A stretch of 64,000 nucleotides of DNA from Metarhizobium sp017305935 (GCF_029601685.1 NZ_JARRIR010000003.1:478299-542298), one strand, 5' to 3'. Counted from the first letter of the stretch, positions 16,587 through 25,614 are shown. Made by a program: numbers and translations. Notes: generated from the sequence alone by a model not told the origin.

Positions 16587-17655
16587 AACGCCGGTCTTCA
16601 CGCCGGTGCATCTGCTGACCGGCTTTCTCGGTTCCGGCAAGACGACGTTGCTGAAGCGCCTGCTCGCCGATCCGGCGCTGTCCGATTGCGCCGTGCTGAT
16701 CAACGAGTTCGGCGATGTCGGCCTCGACCACCACCTCGTCGAGCGCATCGACGAGACCATGGTCCTGCTGCAATCGGGCTGCGTGTGCTGCACGGTGCGC
16801 GGCGAGCTGGCCGATGCGCTGCGCGATCTGCATTCCAGGCGGGAGCGAGGCCTCATCCCGGCCTTTGCCCGTGTTGTCATCGAAAGCACCGGACTTGCCG
16901 ATCCGTTCCCCGTGCTCTCGACGCTGAAATCCGATCCCGTGCTGCGCCACCACTTTCGCGCCGGCAGCGTCGTGACCACCGTCGATGCCGTCAACGGGTT
17001 TTCGCAGCTCGCCACTTATGTGGAATCCACCCGCCAGGCCGCCATCGCCGACCGGCTGGTCATCACGAAAACGGATCTGCGCCAAGGCGATGCGGAGCTT
17101 TCTGCGCTCCTGTCGCGCCTTGGCGAACTCAACCCGGACGCTCCGCGCCTGATCGCCGGCGAAGACGGCCCCGACGCGGAAACGCTCTTTGGCGACGACG
17201 ACGCGCAACGGGCGGCCGGGCTCCACTCGCCGAGCGGCTTTTATTGCGATGCCCCGGCCTTGCAGGTGACGGCGGACGGCGTGACGCGGCACACCGCCAT
17301 TTCCTCCTTCGTCATCGCCGTCGACGAACCCGTCGATTGGACCGGTTTCGGCGTCTGGCTGACCATGCTTCTCAACCGCCATGGCGCCCGCGTGCTGCGG
17401 GTGAAGGGCATTCTGGCGCTGGCGGGCGAGGAGCGTCCGGTCGCGGTGCATGGTGTGCAGCATCTCGTTCATCCGCCGGTCCACCTTGCCGGCTGGCCTT
17501 CGGCGGAACGGTCCTCGCGCCTCGTCTTTATTGTTGACGGCCTCGATGTGAACCTGTTGAAACGGTCGTTCAACGCCTTCGCGCTTGCCGGGAGGGCCAG
17601 GACCCGCCCGCAGCCCGAGGCAGCGTCACAGACCCGCAACGCCCAGAACCCTTGA
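16579..17655 (+). CDS. CobW/COG0523 family GTP-binding metallochaperone
   Basis: A 358-residue G3E-type P-loop GTPase. Walker A is GFLGSGKT (15-22), the metal-binding motif GCVCC lies at 67-71, and a CobW C-terminal domain follows from about residue 240. COG0523 proteins hand zinc, cobalt or iron to client enzymes. The obvious candidate clients here are the NodB-fold hydrolase at 15324 or another amidohydrolase of the cluster. Its stop overlaps the start of the leaderless binding-protein paralogue (TGATG). Confidence 0.9.
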   Translation: MVETPVFTPVHLLTGFLGSGKTTLLKRLLADPALSDCAVLINEFGDVGLDHHLVERIDETMVLLQSGCVCCTVRGELADALRDLHSRRERGLIPAFARVVIESTGLADPFPVLSTLKSDPVLRHHFRAGSVVTTVDAVNGFSQLATYVESTRQAAIADRLVITKTDLRQGDAELSALLSRLGELNPDAPRLIAGEDGPDAETLFGDDDAQRAAGLHSPSGFYCDAPALQVTADGVTRHTAISSFVIAVDEPVDWTGFGVWLTMLLNRHGARVLRVKGILALAGEERPVAVHGVQHLVHPPVHLAGWPSAERSSRLVFIVDGLDVNLLKRSFNAFALAGRARTRPQPEAASQTRNAQNP

Positions 17656-18887
17656 TGAACAAGCATTCCCCGAAAGTGGTCCCCGCAGCCCCCGCCGTCC
17701 ATACGGCCGGACGCCCGAGGCTGCGCGTGCTCGGAACGGCGATCTCGCTGCTGGAGGAACTGCGGCTGAAGGCGCAGGCCGATCTCGGCATCGACGTCTG
17801 CTTCGACAACAACGATTTCATCGTCACCCAGCACAAGGCCGCGCAGGAGCCCGACAGTTACGACATCTACGACCAGTGTTTCCACAATCTCGATATCGTC
17901 TGGTACTGGCGCGCCATCCAGCCGATCGATATCGCGCGCATCGCGCTCTGGGACGAGATCAACGACCTGACGAAGATCGGGCAGATCGGCCCGAGTGCCC
18001 GCATGGGGCAGGGGGATGTGCCGGCACGCAAGCTTTACGTGCAGCCGAGCCTCGCGCTCGGCGATACGCCGACCGGGCGCATCTCCATGCTGCCGACGAC
18101 TCACAATTTCGACAGCTTCGCCTATCGCGGCGATGCGCCGGCGCATGCGCCGCCGATCACCAGCTGGGCGGCGCTGCTCGACGAGCGCTGGAGCGGCCGG
18201 GCCGCCCTCGTCGACGAGCCGGCCATCGGCATCTTCGATGCGGCGCTGGCGGCCCAGGCGGCAGGGCTGATGAGCTTCGGCAATATCGGCAACATGACCG
18301 TCGACGAGATCGACCAGCTGGTCGATATCCTGGAAGCGCGGCGCAAGGTGGGTTTCTTCCGCAGCTTCTGGCGCACGGCTGAGGACGCCGCGCGTCTGAT
18401 GATCCACGGCGAAACCGACATCCAGAGCATGTGGTCCACGGGCATCGGCATTCTCAACAGCCAGGGTTTTCCCGTCGAGCAGGCCGCGCCGGTGGAAGGT
18501 TATCGCGCCTGGCACGGGGGCCTGTGCCTTTCCCGCCATCTTTCGGGCCGGATGCTCGACGTCGCGTATGAGTATCTCAACTGGTGGATTTCCGGCTGGC
18601 CGGGCGCAGTGGTCGCCCGCCAGGGCTATTATATTTCCACGCCGGAGCGCTCGCGCCGCTACATGACGGCGGCTGAATGGGACTACTGGTACGAAGGCCT
18701 CCCGGCGCGCGAGGATCTGCCGGGGCCGGACGGCGCGCTTCGCATCAAGCGCGGCGCCGTGCGCAGCGGCGGCTCCTACTGGCAGCGCGCCAACGGCATC
18801 GCCGTCTGGAACACCACCATGGATGAACACAATTATCTCGTCCGCCGCTGGATGCAGCTCGTCGGACGCGCAGAGAAGGACATCTGA
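17655..18887 (+). CDS. PotD-like solute-binding protein paralogue without export signal
   Basis: 410 residues, homologous over its length to the Tat-exported binding protein at 12889 (shared QGYYxST, YWYEG and the SGGSYWQR region near the end). However, the N-terminus MNKHSPKVVPAAPAVHTAGR has no hydrophobic core, no twin arginine and no lipobox. The start is fixed by the TGATG overlap with CobW, so a missed signal peptide is unlikely. The protein should stay in the cytoplasm. It might be a cytosolic substrate carrier, a sensor, or an enzyme built on the binding-protein fold. It is 2 bp from the amidase gene. Confidence 0.82.
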   Translation: MNKHSPKVVPAAPAVHTAGRPRLRVLGTAISLLEELRLKAQADLGIDVCFDNNDFIVTQHKAAQEPDSYDIYDQCFHNLDIVWYWRAIQPIDIARIALWDEINDLTKIGQIGPSARMGQGDVPARKLYVQPSLALGDTPTGRISMLPTTHNFDSFAYRGDAPAHAPPITSWAALLDERWSGRAALVDEPAIGIFDAALAAQAAGLMSFGNIGNMTVDEIDQLVDILEARRKVGFFRSFWRTAEDAARLMIHGETDIQSMWSTGIGILNSQGFPVEQAAPVEGYRAWHGGLCLSRHLSGRMLDVAYEYLNWWISGWPGAVVARQGYYISTPERSRRYMTAAEWDYWYEGLPAREDLPGPDGALRIKRGAVRSGGSYWQRANGIAVWNTTMDEHNYLVRRWMQLVGRAEKDI

Positions 18888-18889
18888 CC

Positions 18890-20245
18890 ATGCCGGCCCG
18901 TTCGATCGCCCAGCTTTCCGTTCTCCTGCAATCGGGCGCGCTCGATCCGCGCGACCTGGCCGAGGAGACGCTGGCGGAGATCGCGGCTCATCCGGACAAG
19001 GCGATCTTCACCGTCATGACGACGGCGCGGGCGAGAACCGAGGCGGACGCGGCCGGCAAGCGGCTGCGTGAAGGCCGCTCGCGCGGCGCTCTGGAAGGCA
19101 TTCCCGTCGCCTGGAAGGATCTGTTCGATCTCGAGGGACTGCCGACGACCGCCGGTTCGCGCGTGCTGCGGGCAAGTGCGCCGGCATCGAAGGATGCCGC
19201 CGTGGTCCGGGCGCTTGCCGGTGCGGGCATGGTGAGCATCGGGCGGGTGAACATGAGCGAGTTCGCCTTTTCCGGCCTCGGCATCAATCCGCATTACGGC
19301 ACGCCGCGCAATCCGGCGTCGCCGGCCGGCGAGCACCGTATTCCCGGCGGCTCTTCCTCCGGTTCGGGGGTGGCGGTCGCGGCCGGGCTCGTGCCGGTGT
19401 CGATCGGCACGGATACCGGCGGGTCGATCCGCATCCCGGCCGCCTTCAACGGCGTCGTCGGCTACAAGGCGACCCGTGGGCGCTATGCGATGCAAGGGGT
19501 ATTTCCGCTGGCGAAAAGCCTCGATTCCCTCGGGCCCCTCTGCCGCACTGTGCAGGACGCCGTCTGGATCGACGCGGCGATGCGCGGCCTGCCGGCGGTA
19601 GATGCGCCACAGCGCCCCGATCCGGCCGATCTGTCCTTCGTCATTCCTGAGACGGTCGTCTTCGACGGTGCGGAGCCGGCGGTCGTTGTCGCCTTCGAGG
19701 CCGCCGTCGAGCGGATTGCCCGCGCCGGCGCCCGAATCCGCCGCACCGTTTTCCCGGAATTCCCGTCGATCTTCGAACTGATGGCGAAACACGGCGCCCT
19801 GGTCACTGCGGAGGCCTTCGTGCTCCACCGCCAGCGCATCACCGGCCCCGAGGCCGCCGAGATGGATCCGCGTGTGGTCAAGCGTGCGCTTTCGGGCGAA
19901 AACATCACGCTGTCCGATTATGTGGAAACCCTTGCCGCCCGTGAGCGCCTGACGGCCGCCTTCGAGGCGCGGCTGGGGCCGGGGGAGTTCCTGTTGAGCC
20001 CGACATTGCCGCATGTGGCGCCGGCGCTCCAGCCGCTCGTCGATGACGAGGACCTGTTCTTCCAGATGAACGGCAAGACGTTGCGCAACACGCTGATCGG
20101 CAATTTCCTCGACTGGTGCGGTGTTTCGCTGCCCTGCGGCGCGGGCGACGGCGGCCTGCCCGTCGGGCTTCTCGTCTCCGGGCCGAGGGGCAGCGACGAC
20201 CGCCTTCTCGGCGCGGGGTGCGTGGTGGAAACTCTGCTCGGTTGA
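18890..20245 (+). CDS. Amidase signature family hydrolase
   Basis: A 451-residue amidase of the Ser-cisSer-Lys group, hydrolysing linear amides to acid and ammonia. The triad is readable: Lys76 (VAWKD), cis-Ser155 in GGSSSGSG and nucleophile Ser179 in TDTGGSIR, with the usual 24-residue spacing between the serines. It is a single domain with no signal peptide. It is the last gene of the importer operon, 2 bp after the leaderless binding protein. If the NodB-fold enzyme opens a cyclic imide, this amidase could cleave the resulting half-amide; that order is inferred. Confidence 0.92.
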   Translation: MPARSIAQLSVLLQSGALDPRDLAEETLAEIAAHPDKAIFTVMTTARARTEADAAGKRLREGRSRGALEGIPVAWKDLFDLEGLPTTAGSRVLRASAPASKDAAVVRALAGAGMVSIGRVNMSEFAFSGLGINPHYGTPRNPASPAGEHRIPGGSSSGSGVAVAAGLVPVSIGTDTGGSIRIPAAFNGVVGYKATRGRYAMQGVFPLAKSLDSLGPLCRTVQDAVWIDAAMRGLPAVDAPQRPDPADLSFVIPETVVFDGAEPAVVVAFEAAVERIARAGARIRRTVFPEFPSIFELMAKHGALVTAEAFVLHRQRITGPEAAEMDPRVVKRALSGENITLSDYVETLAARERLTAAFEARLGPGEFLLSPTLPHVAPALQPLVDDEDLFFQMNGKTLRNTLIGNFLDWCGVSLPCGAGDGGLPVGLLVSGPRGSDDRLLGAGCVVETLLG

Positions 20246-20441
20246 CACGGGCCTTCAAAGCGTATGCCGCAGCAATGCGGCCGATTTATCCTTTTTTTGG
20301 CTCTGGACCGGACCATTGCATTCCTTCAGGGTGAGAGCGTGGAACGAGAATCATGGCTGCTCGTATCCGGTAGGGACAGGATGACGTCTCGAGAACCGTC
20401 CGTCCCCTTATCCGTGAAGGCGGCCCCACCGGAGGGAACCC

Positions 20442-21209
20442 ATGGCTGGTCGGTTGAACGGCAAGATTGCGCTTGTCAGTGGCGGGGCGGGCGGCTGCGG
20501 CCTGGCCGCATCCGAGCTTTTTGCGCGCGAGGGCGCGGCGGTCGGCATCGTCGACCTGCCGCATAGCCAGGGGGAGGCCGTGGCCGCCCGCCTGCGCGAC
20601 GAAGGCTACAGCGCGGCGTTCGCGCCGGCCGATGTGTCGGATGAGGCGCAGGTGAGCCAGGCGGTAGAGACGATTTCCGGCGCGCTCGGCGCGATCACCG
20701 TGTTGTTCAACCATGCCGGCACCATCGTCATCCGCCCTTTCCTCGAAACCACCGTGGAGGATTGGGACCGGCTGATGGCCATCAATGTGCGCAGCATGTT
20801 CCTGATGACCCGCGCCGTGCTGCCGCAGATGATCGCGGCCGGCGGAGGCTCCATCGTCTGCACCTCCTCGATCTCCGCCGTGGCGGCGACGCCCATGGAG
20901 GTTCTGTACAATGCCACGAAGGGCGCGTGCCACATGTTCGCCCGCTCCATCGCCGTCGAGTTCCGCGATCGGAACATCCGCTGCAACGCGGTCTGCCCGG
21001 GCTTCATCCAGACGCCGCATGGCCAGCGCGAGGTCGAGGAACTGACGCGCTACGGCGTCGATGTCTCCGAGGCGGCGATCGCCGCGCAGCAAGGCCGCAT
21101 GTGCCGCCCCGACGAGGTCGCGAAGGCGGCGCTCTACCTGGCAAGCGACGACGCCAGCTTCGTCAGCGGCACGCATCTGTTCGTCGACAATTGTTTCACT
21201 GCGGTGTGA
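20442..21209 (+). CDS. Short-chain dehydrogenase/reductase (SDR)
   Basis: A 255-residue SDR. The cofactor loop is slightly unusual, SGGAGGCGLAASEL instead of TGxxxGIG, and the NNAG motif reads NHAG. The catalytic region is TSSISAVAATPMEV followed by YNATKGA (Ser, Tyr-x3-Lys). The start is ATG 20442 after CCGGAGGGAACCC. It is separated from the amidase by 196 bp that appear to hold its own promoter, and it is followed after 10 bp by an FAD-dependent oxidase, so the two form a small oxidation unit. Confidence 0.9.
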   Translation: MAGRLNGKIALVSGGAGGCGLAASELFAREGAAVGIVDLPHSQGEAVAARLRDEGYSAAFAPADVSDEAQVSQAVETISGALGAITVLFNHAGTIVIRPFLETTVEDWDRLMAINVRSMFLMTRAVLPQMIAAGGGSIVCTSSISAVAATPMEVLYNATKGACHMFARSIAVEFRDRNIRCNAVCPGFIQTPHGQREVEELTRYGVDVSEAAIAAQQGRMCRPDEVAKAALYLASDDASFVSGTHLFVDNCFTAV

Positions 21210-21219
21210 GGGGGCGGGC

Positions 21220-22458
21220 ATGGCTTTCGAAAAGGGCGGCGTCTGGCGCAACTGGGTCGGCAACCAGTATTGCGTGTCGCAATACAAGGCAGCGCCGGAA
21301 AACGAGGCCGAACTGGCCGAACTGGTGCGCGAGGCGGACCGGCGGGATCTGGGAATTCGTGTCTCAGGCTCGGGGCATTCCTTCACGCCGGTGGTCGGCA
21401 CCAGCGGCCTGCTGCTGTCGCTGGAAAAGTTGAGCGGCGTGCAGAGCGTCGACCGGGAGCGCCGGCAGATCACCGTTGCCGGCGGAACCCGGATCAGCGA
21501 GGTGGGCAGGACCCTCAAGGCGCATGGCCTGTCGTTGACCAATCAGGGCGATATCGACAGCCAGGCCGTCGCCGGCGCTTTCACCACCGGCACCCATGGC
21601 ACCGGGCTCAAGCTCGGCAACCTCGCCTCGTCGATCGCCGGCATGCGCATCGTCAAGGCGAACGGCGACATTCTCGACATCGACGGCAGTGACAGGGATC
21701 TGCTGCATGCCGCCCAGGTCTCGGTCGGAACGCTGGGCATCATCTCCTCGATGACGCTGAACGTCATGGATGCGTATAATCTGCACGAACGGCTCTGGCG
21801 GGACGATTTCGAGACCTGCATGGAGCGCCATGACGAACTGGCCGCGCAGCATCGGCATTTCGGCTTCTTCTGGTGCCCGACGCCGGAAAGCCGCCATCTC
21901 TATTGCCTGCCTGACACGTCCGCCATCTCGACCACGAACAAGCTGGCAGATGTCTGCGAGATGAAGGTGATGGACATTACCGATGCCGCGCCGATGGAGC
22001 GCGAATTCGAAAAGATCGCCTACAGTTCCGAAGTCTATCCCATCGAATACGTTCCCAATTTCGTGGAGCTGGAATATGCGGTGCCGCTCGAACACGCCAA
22101 GCCCTCGGTTCGGGCGGTGCGCGACCTCATGCTCAACAAGCATACGAACTGCATCTATCCGATCGAATACCGCTTCACGGCCGGCGATCCCGCCTGGATG
22201 AGCCCCTTCCATCACCAGGACAGCATCACGCTTTCTGTCTCGGGCGGGCCGGGCATCGATTACTGGCCGTTCCTGAGGGATGTCGACCAGATCCTGCGCG
22301 GCTACAATGCCCGTCCGCATTGGGGGAAGATGCACTTCCTCGATACCGAAGACGTGACGCATCTCTATCCCCGCGCCAACGATTTCCGCGCCCTTCGCCG
22401 GGATCTCGATCCCGGGGGACGCTTCCTCAACGATCACCTCAGGATGTTGTTCGGATAG
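21220..22458 (+). CDS. FAD-linked oxidase, D-arabinono-1,4-lactone oxidase / alditol oxidase family
   Basis: A 412-residue protein of the VAO/PCMH flavin fold with a sugar-lactone/alditol oxidase C-terminus. The FAD-binding segment contains GSGHSFTPVV (the family position for flavin linkage) and TTGTHGTG. The C-terminal ALO-type region includes the motif around HWGKMH near residue 365. Members oxidise polyols or aldonolactones with O2. The start is ATG 21220, preceded by GAGGGGGC, 10 bp after the SDR. The gene is convergent with the ThDP enzyme. Confidence 0.88.
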   Translation: MAFEKGGVWRNWVGNQYCVSQYKAAPENEAELAELVREADRRDLGIRVSGSGHSFTPVVGTSGLLLSLEKLSGVQSVDRERRQITVAGGTRISEVGRTLKAHGLSLTNQGDIDSQAVAGAFTTGTHGTGLKLGNLASSIAGMRIVKANGDILDIDGSDRDLLHAAQVSVGTLGIISSMTLNVMDAYNLHERLWRDDFETCMERHDELAAQHRHFGFFWCPTPESRHLYCLPDTSAISTTNKLADVCEMKVMDITDAAPMEREFEKIAYSSEVYPIEYVPNFVELEYAVPLEHAKPSVRAVRDLMLNKHTNCIYPIEYRFTAGDPAWMSPFHHQDSITLSVSGGPGIDYWPFLRDVDQILRGYNARPHWGKMHFLDTEDVTHLYPRANDFRALRRDLDPGGRFLNDHLRMLFG

Positions 22459-22553
22459 GGCATTTTCGCGGGGGCGTTCGCACGCCCGGCGCACCGCCGG
22501 GTGCGGTGATCGGCGCGACCGCCGGTTCGTCCATTGCCCGGCCGTGTCTCGCG

Positions 22554-24341
22554 TCAATTGCCCTTTCCCGGCATGATCGAGGACAGAACCTGCCGCACCG
22601 TGCCGCGGATCACGCCTGTCCGTTCCGGTTCGCCGCGGATCAGCGATGCCGTCAGGTTCCTCACCTGATCGACGGTGAGATGCGGGGGAAGCGGTGGCAC
22701 CTCGGGATCGGTCTTCACCTCCAGAACGGCCGGCCGGCCGGCGGCAAGCGCTTCCTCCCAGGCTGCGCCCAGGGCGTCAGGCGAGTCGACGAAGATGCCC
22801 TTGAGGCCGATCATCTCCGCGAAACGGTGATACGGCACGTCGGGAATGCGTTGCGAGGCGTCGAATTTTGGATCGCCTTCCATGACGCGCTGCTCCCATG
22901 TGACCTGGTTGAGATCCTCGTTATTGAAGACGCAGATGACGAAGCGGCTGTCGGCCCAGACCTTCCAGTATTTGGCGACGGTGATGAGTTCCGCCATGTT
23001 GTTCATCTGCATGGCGCCGTCGCCGACCAGGCCTATCACCGGCCTGTCGGGATGGGCGAATTTCGCCGCGATCGCATAGGGAACCGCCGCACCCATGGAT
23101 GCAAGCCCGCCCGACAGCGACGCCATCATGCCGCGCCGAAGCCTGACGTCGCGAGCATACCAGTTCGCGCAGGAACCGGAATCGCTGGTGACGATCGCAC
23201 CGTCCGGAAGCCGCGGCGACAGTTCCCATGCGACGCGCTGCGGATTGACCGGGTTTGCGTCGGCCTTGGCGCGGTCCTCCAGCCGTTCCCACCAACGCGA
23301 CGTCGATTTGGCAATGGTCTTGCGCCAGGCATCGCCTTTCTGAACCAGCAGCGGCAGCAGCGCCCTCAGGGTTGCGCCGGCATCGCCGACGAGATTGACG
23401 TCCATGGGATAGCGCAGGGAGAGCATGCCGGGGTCGATGTCGATCTGCACCGCTTTCGCCTGGCCCTCCTCCGGCAGGAATTCCGAATAGGGAAAGCCCG
23501 AGCCGATCATCAGCAGCGTATCGCAATCGCGCATGAGATCCCAGGACGGCTCGGTGCCGAGCAACCCGATGGAGCCGGTGACCCAGGGCAGGTCATCCGG
23601 CAGCACTGCCTTGCCAAGCAATGCCTTGGCCGCGCCGGCGCCCAGACGATCGGCGGTCTCGATGACAGCGTCCGTCGCGCCGAGGGCGCCGGCGCCGACG
23701 AGGATCGCCACGCGCTCGCCGGCATTGAGGATATCGGCCGCCGCCTGCAGGTCGTCCTGATGCGGGATGACGAGCGGCGCACGATAACCGACGCCGGAAT
23801 GAAGCGTGCCGTGAACATGCGGCGGCTCTTCATAGGTCATGTCCTGCAGGTCGTTGGGCAGGATCAGGGCGGTGACGGTGCGTTTTGCCAGGGCGATGCG
23901 TATGGCGCGGTCGACGAGATGGCGCACCTGCGCCGGCACGGAGGCCTGATGCACGAAGCCGCCGGCGACATCCTTGAACAGCGCGGCGAGATCGACTTCC
24001 TGCTGGTAGTGCCCGCCCAGCGCCGTGCGTGCCTGCTGGCCGACGATGGCCAGAAGCGGCTGGTGATCGGCGCGCGCGTCGTACATGCCGGTGACAAGAT
24101 GGGCGGCGCCCGGCCCCGAGGTTGCGATGCAGACACCGAGTTCGCCAGAGAATTTCGCATGGGCGGCCGCCATGAAGGCCGCCATCTCCTCATGGCGCAC
24201 CTGCACGAATTCGATGCTGTTTCCGGCGCGATTGAGCGCGCCGAACACGCCGTTGATCCCATCGCCGGGATAGCCGAACATGCGCCGAACGCCCCATGCA
24301 TGAAGCCGGGACACCAGGAAATCGCCAACGGTTTGAGACAT
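22554..24341 (-). CDS. Thiamine-diphosphate-requiring enzyme, pyruvate-oxidase/acetolactate-synthase-like
   Basis: 595 residues with the three-domain layout of the POX/AHAS family: an N-terminal pyrimidine-binding domain, a central domain and a C-terminal PP-binding domain. The ThDP/Mg motif GDGAMQMNN is followed by NNEDLNQVTWEQ. The N-terminal glutamate region reads FVQVRHEEMAAFMAAAHAK. Sequence does not decide between decarboxylase, oxidase and ligase activity. The start ATG 24341 (MSQTVGDFLVSRL) is preferred to the in-frame TTG at 24365. It stands alone, convergent with the lactone oxidase. Confidence 0.88.
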   Translation of the reverse strand: MSQTVGDFLVSRLHAWGVRRMFGYPGDGINGVFGALNRAGNSIEFVQVRHEEMAAFMAAAHAKFSGELGVCIATSGPGAAHLVTGMYDARADHQPLLAIVGQQARTALGGHYQQEVDLAALFKDVAGGFVHQASVPAQVRHLVDRAIRIALAKRTVTALILPNDLQDMTYEEPPHVHGTLHSGVGYRAPLVIPHQDDLQAAADILNAGERVAILVGAGALGATDAVIETADRLGAGAAKALLGKAVLPDDLPWVTGSIGLLGTEPSWDLMRDCDTLLMIGSGFPYSEFLPEEGQAKAVQIDIDPGMLSLRYPMDVNLVGDAGATLRALLPLLVQKGDAWRKTIAKSTSRWWERLEDRAKADANPVNPQRVAWELSPRLPDGAIVTSDSGSCANWYARDVRLRRGMMASLSGGLASMGAAVPYAIAAKFAHPDRPVIGLVGDGAMQMNNMAELITVAKYWKVWADSRFVICVFNNEDLNQVTWEQRVMEGDPKFDASQRIPDVPYHRFAEMIGLKGIFVDSPDALGAAWEEALAAGRPAVLEVKTDPEVPPLPPHLTVDQVRNLTASLIRGEPERTGVIRGTVRQVLSSIMPGKGN

Positions 24342-24450
24342 GGCCGGGGGCCTTTCGTTTGCCAAAGGAGAAAATGAACTGCCTGGCTAACCCCGGATCC
24401 TCCAGGAGGTTCCAGCGGCGAACACATGCGTTGCTTCCACCGGAAACCCA

Positions 24451-24482
24451 TATGAAAACGCCCGGTCGTTCAGACCGGGCGT
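24451..24482 (-). terminator. Rho-independent terminator of the membrane protein gene
   Basis: Read on the minus strand, a 10-bp perfect stem (ACGCCCGGTC / GACCGGGCGT, loop of 5) at 24482-24458 is followed by TTTTCATA. It lies just 17 bp beyond the stop of the gene at 24499-25422. Confidence 0.8.
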
Positions 24483-24498
24483 CAGGAAGCGGGATATG

Positions 24499-25422
24499 TT
24501 AGATGGGATTGGCGCTTTCGAAGTCGTCGCGCTGCCTGCCGCCGATGGCGGCGGCGACGGAGGCGACGAAGGCGCCGATCAGCAGGGCGATGAAGGTCAT
24601 AATCGCCATGGTTGCTCCAGCCTTCCGGGCGGTATCGGCCGCTTCCTTGGCCTTCTGCGCGGCGGCGTCCGCCTGGGCGAGCACATCGTTCACCCGCTTT
24701 TCGGCTTCCGCCTGCGGCAGGCCGGTGTTGCGGGCGACGATCTGCGCCAGATAGGTTTTGTCGGCGGCGGGAATTTCACCGGCGGCGGCCCCGGCAAGCA
24801 GGATGCGCGATGCTTCCTGGCGGGCATCGGCCGGATTTGCCGGCGGCGTACCGGGCGCGGCGTTCTCGGCGGGACGGAACATCATATCGAGAAAATAGGC
24901 GCTCGGATCGGCATTGGCGGCGCTGGACGTCAATTGCTCGTTCGAGGCTGCCCCCTGTGCCGCGCCCTGGACCAGGCCCGATGTCACCGACGTCGCTGCC
25001 GATACGCCGCCGCCGATGAGCGAGGTCAGCGTCGAGCCAAGGACGGATGCCACGAAGACGGTGGCCAACGCCCAGGAAAGAAAGCCATGGGCGGTATCGC
25101 GGAAGAAGGTCTCGTCCTCATGAACGGAGGCCCAGCGGGTGCGCAGCCGACCGGCGAGATAGCCCCCGAAGGCCGAGGCCAGCCACTGGATGACGATCAG
25201 CCAGATGGCGGCGGAAATCGCCACGGTTCCCGAAGAATAGCTTTCGCCCGAGAACGGCGACACCATGGTCAGGCCCAGGCCGGTGCCCAGGATGGTCAGC
25301 AGCAATGTCAGCGCCGTCGCGCCCACCGCCCCGGCAAAGACGGGCGCCCAGCGGACGGCGGAAGACGGCGAGTCGCCCGCCCCGGAGGGAAGGCGACCGA
25401 TATCCTCTTGGATGATTGCCAT
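24499..25422 (-). CDS. Inner-membrane protein of unknown function
   Basis: 307 residues. Predicted membrane segments lie near residues 25-52, 66-88, 112-140 and 268-292 (TMAIMTFIALLIGAFVASVA), with a polar, partly coiled region of about 120 residues between the third and fourth. The final residues RQRDDFESANPI are hydrophilic. The middle region contains many Ala/Glu/Lys residues (AEAEKRVNDVLAQADAAAQK), suggesting a helical hairpin. Similar proteins are common in rhizobia, often without a known role. The start ATG 25422 has GGGAG upstream. A terminator follows the gene. I do not recognise a function. Confidence 0.82.
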   Translation of the reverse strand: MAIIQEDIGRLPSGAGDSPSSAVRWAPVFAGAVGATALTLLLTILGTGLGLTMVSPFSGESYSSGTVAISAAIWLIVIQWLASAFGGYLAGRLRTRWASVHEDETFFRDTAHGFLSWALATVFVASVLGSTLTSLIGGGVSAATSVTSGLVQGAAQGAASNEQLTSSAANADPSAYFLDMMFRPAENAAPGTPPANPADARQEASRILLAGAAAGEIPAADKTYLAQIVARNTGLPQAEAEKRVNDVLAQADAAAQKAKEAADTARKAGATMAIMTFIALLIGAFVASVAAAIGGRQRDDFESANPI

Positions 25423-25433
25423 GGATAAAGCTC

Positions 25434-25540
25434 CCAGAACATTTCCAGCCGAAGCGTGATCGCTTCGGCATCGGACAATGCGTCAAAAACAAAAAGGGAG
25501 AACATTTGCGGTGAACCCGTGTTCACCGCAAATGCCCTAG
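25434..25540. repeat. RIME-like palindromic intergenic repeat, copy 1
   Basis: About 105 bp with two hairpins. The first contains GCCGAAGCGTGATCGCTTCGGC (arms GCCGAAGC/GCTTCGGC). The second is a perfect 14-bp stem at 25503-25534 (CATTTGCGGTGAAC, loop CCGT). It matches copy 2 near 42848-42950 in order and sequence (ATCGCTTCGGC, GGACAATG, then the second hairpin). This looks like the rhizobial intergenic mosaic element family; naming is from memory. The end of the repeat supplies the stop codon of the mini-protein. Confidence 0.75.
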
Positions 25541-25614
25541 TGAGAAAACAGCGCGATCAGGATGATGATCGGAATCGGCACGCCGAGCAGCCAAAGTAGA
25601 ATTCCGCGACCCAT
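25537..25614 (-). CDS. 25-residue hydrophobic mini-protein
   Basis: A very short gene: ATG at 25614-25612, stop TAG at 25539-25537. The peptide starts MGRGILLWLLG, continues VPIPIIIL and ends in a hydrophobic run plus Phe-Ser-His, so it forms one membrane helix. A strong GGAGGA lies 8 bp upstream (25622-25627), which argues for real translation. I have a memory of near-identical mini-proteins in rhizobia, function unknown. The stop codon lies in the edge of the RIME-like repeat. Confidence 0.7.
   Translation of the reverse strand: MGRGILLWLLGVPIPIIILIALFSH

Noticed and set aside
22472..22487. Hairpin GGGCGT/ACGCCC in the convergent gap after the lactone oxidase
   Set aside because: The stem is only 6 bp with no T-tract; termination there is possible but not supported.
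22320..24377. 685-codon plus-strand frame opposite the ThDP enzyme
   Set aside because: The minus strand carries an intact 595-residue ThDP enzyme with its GDG motif. The opposite frame has no recognisable domain.
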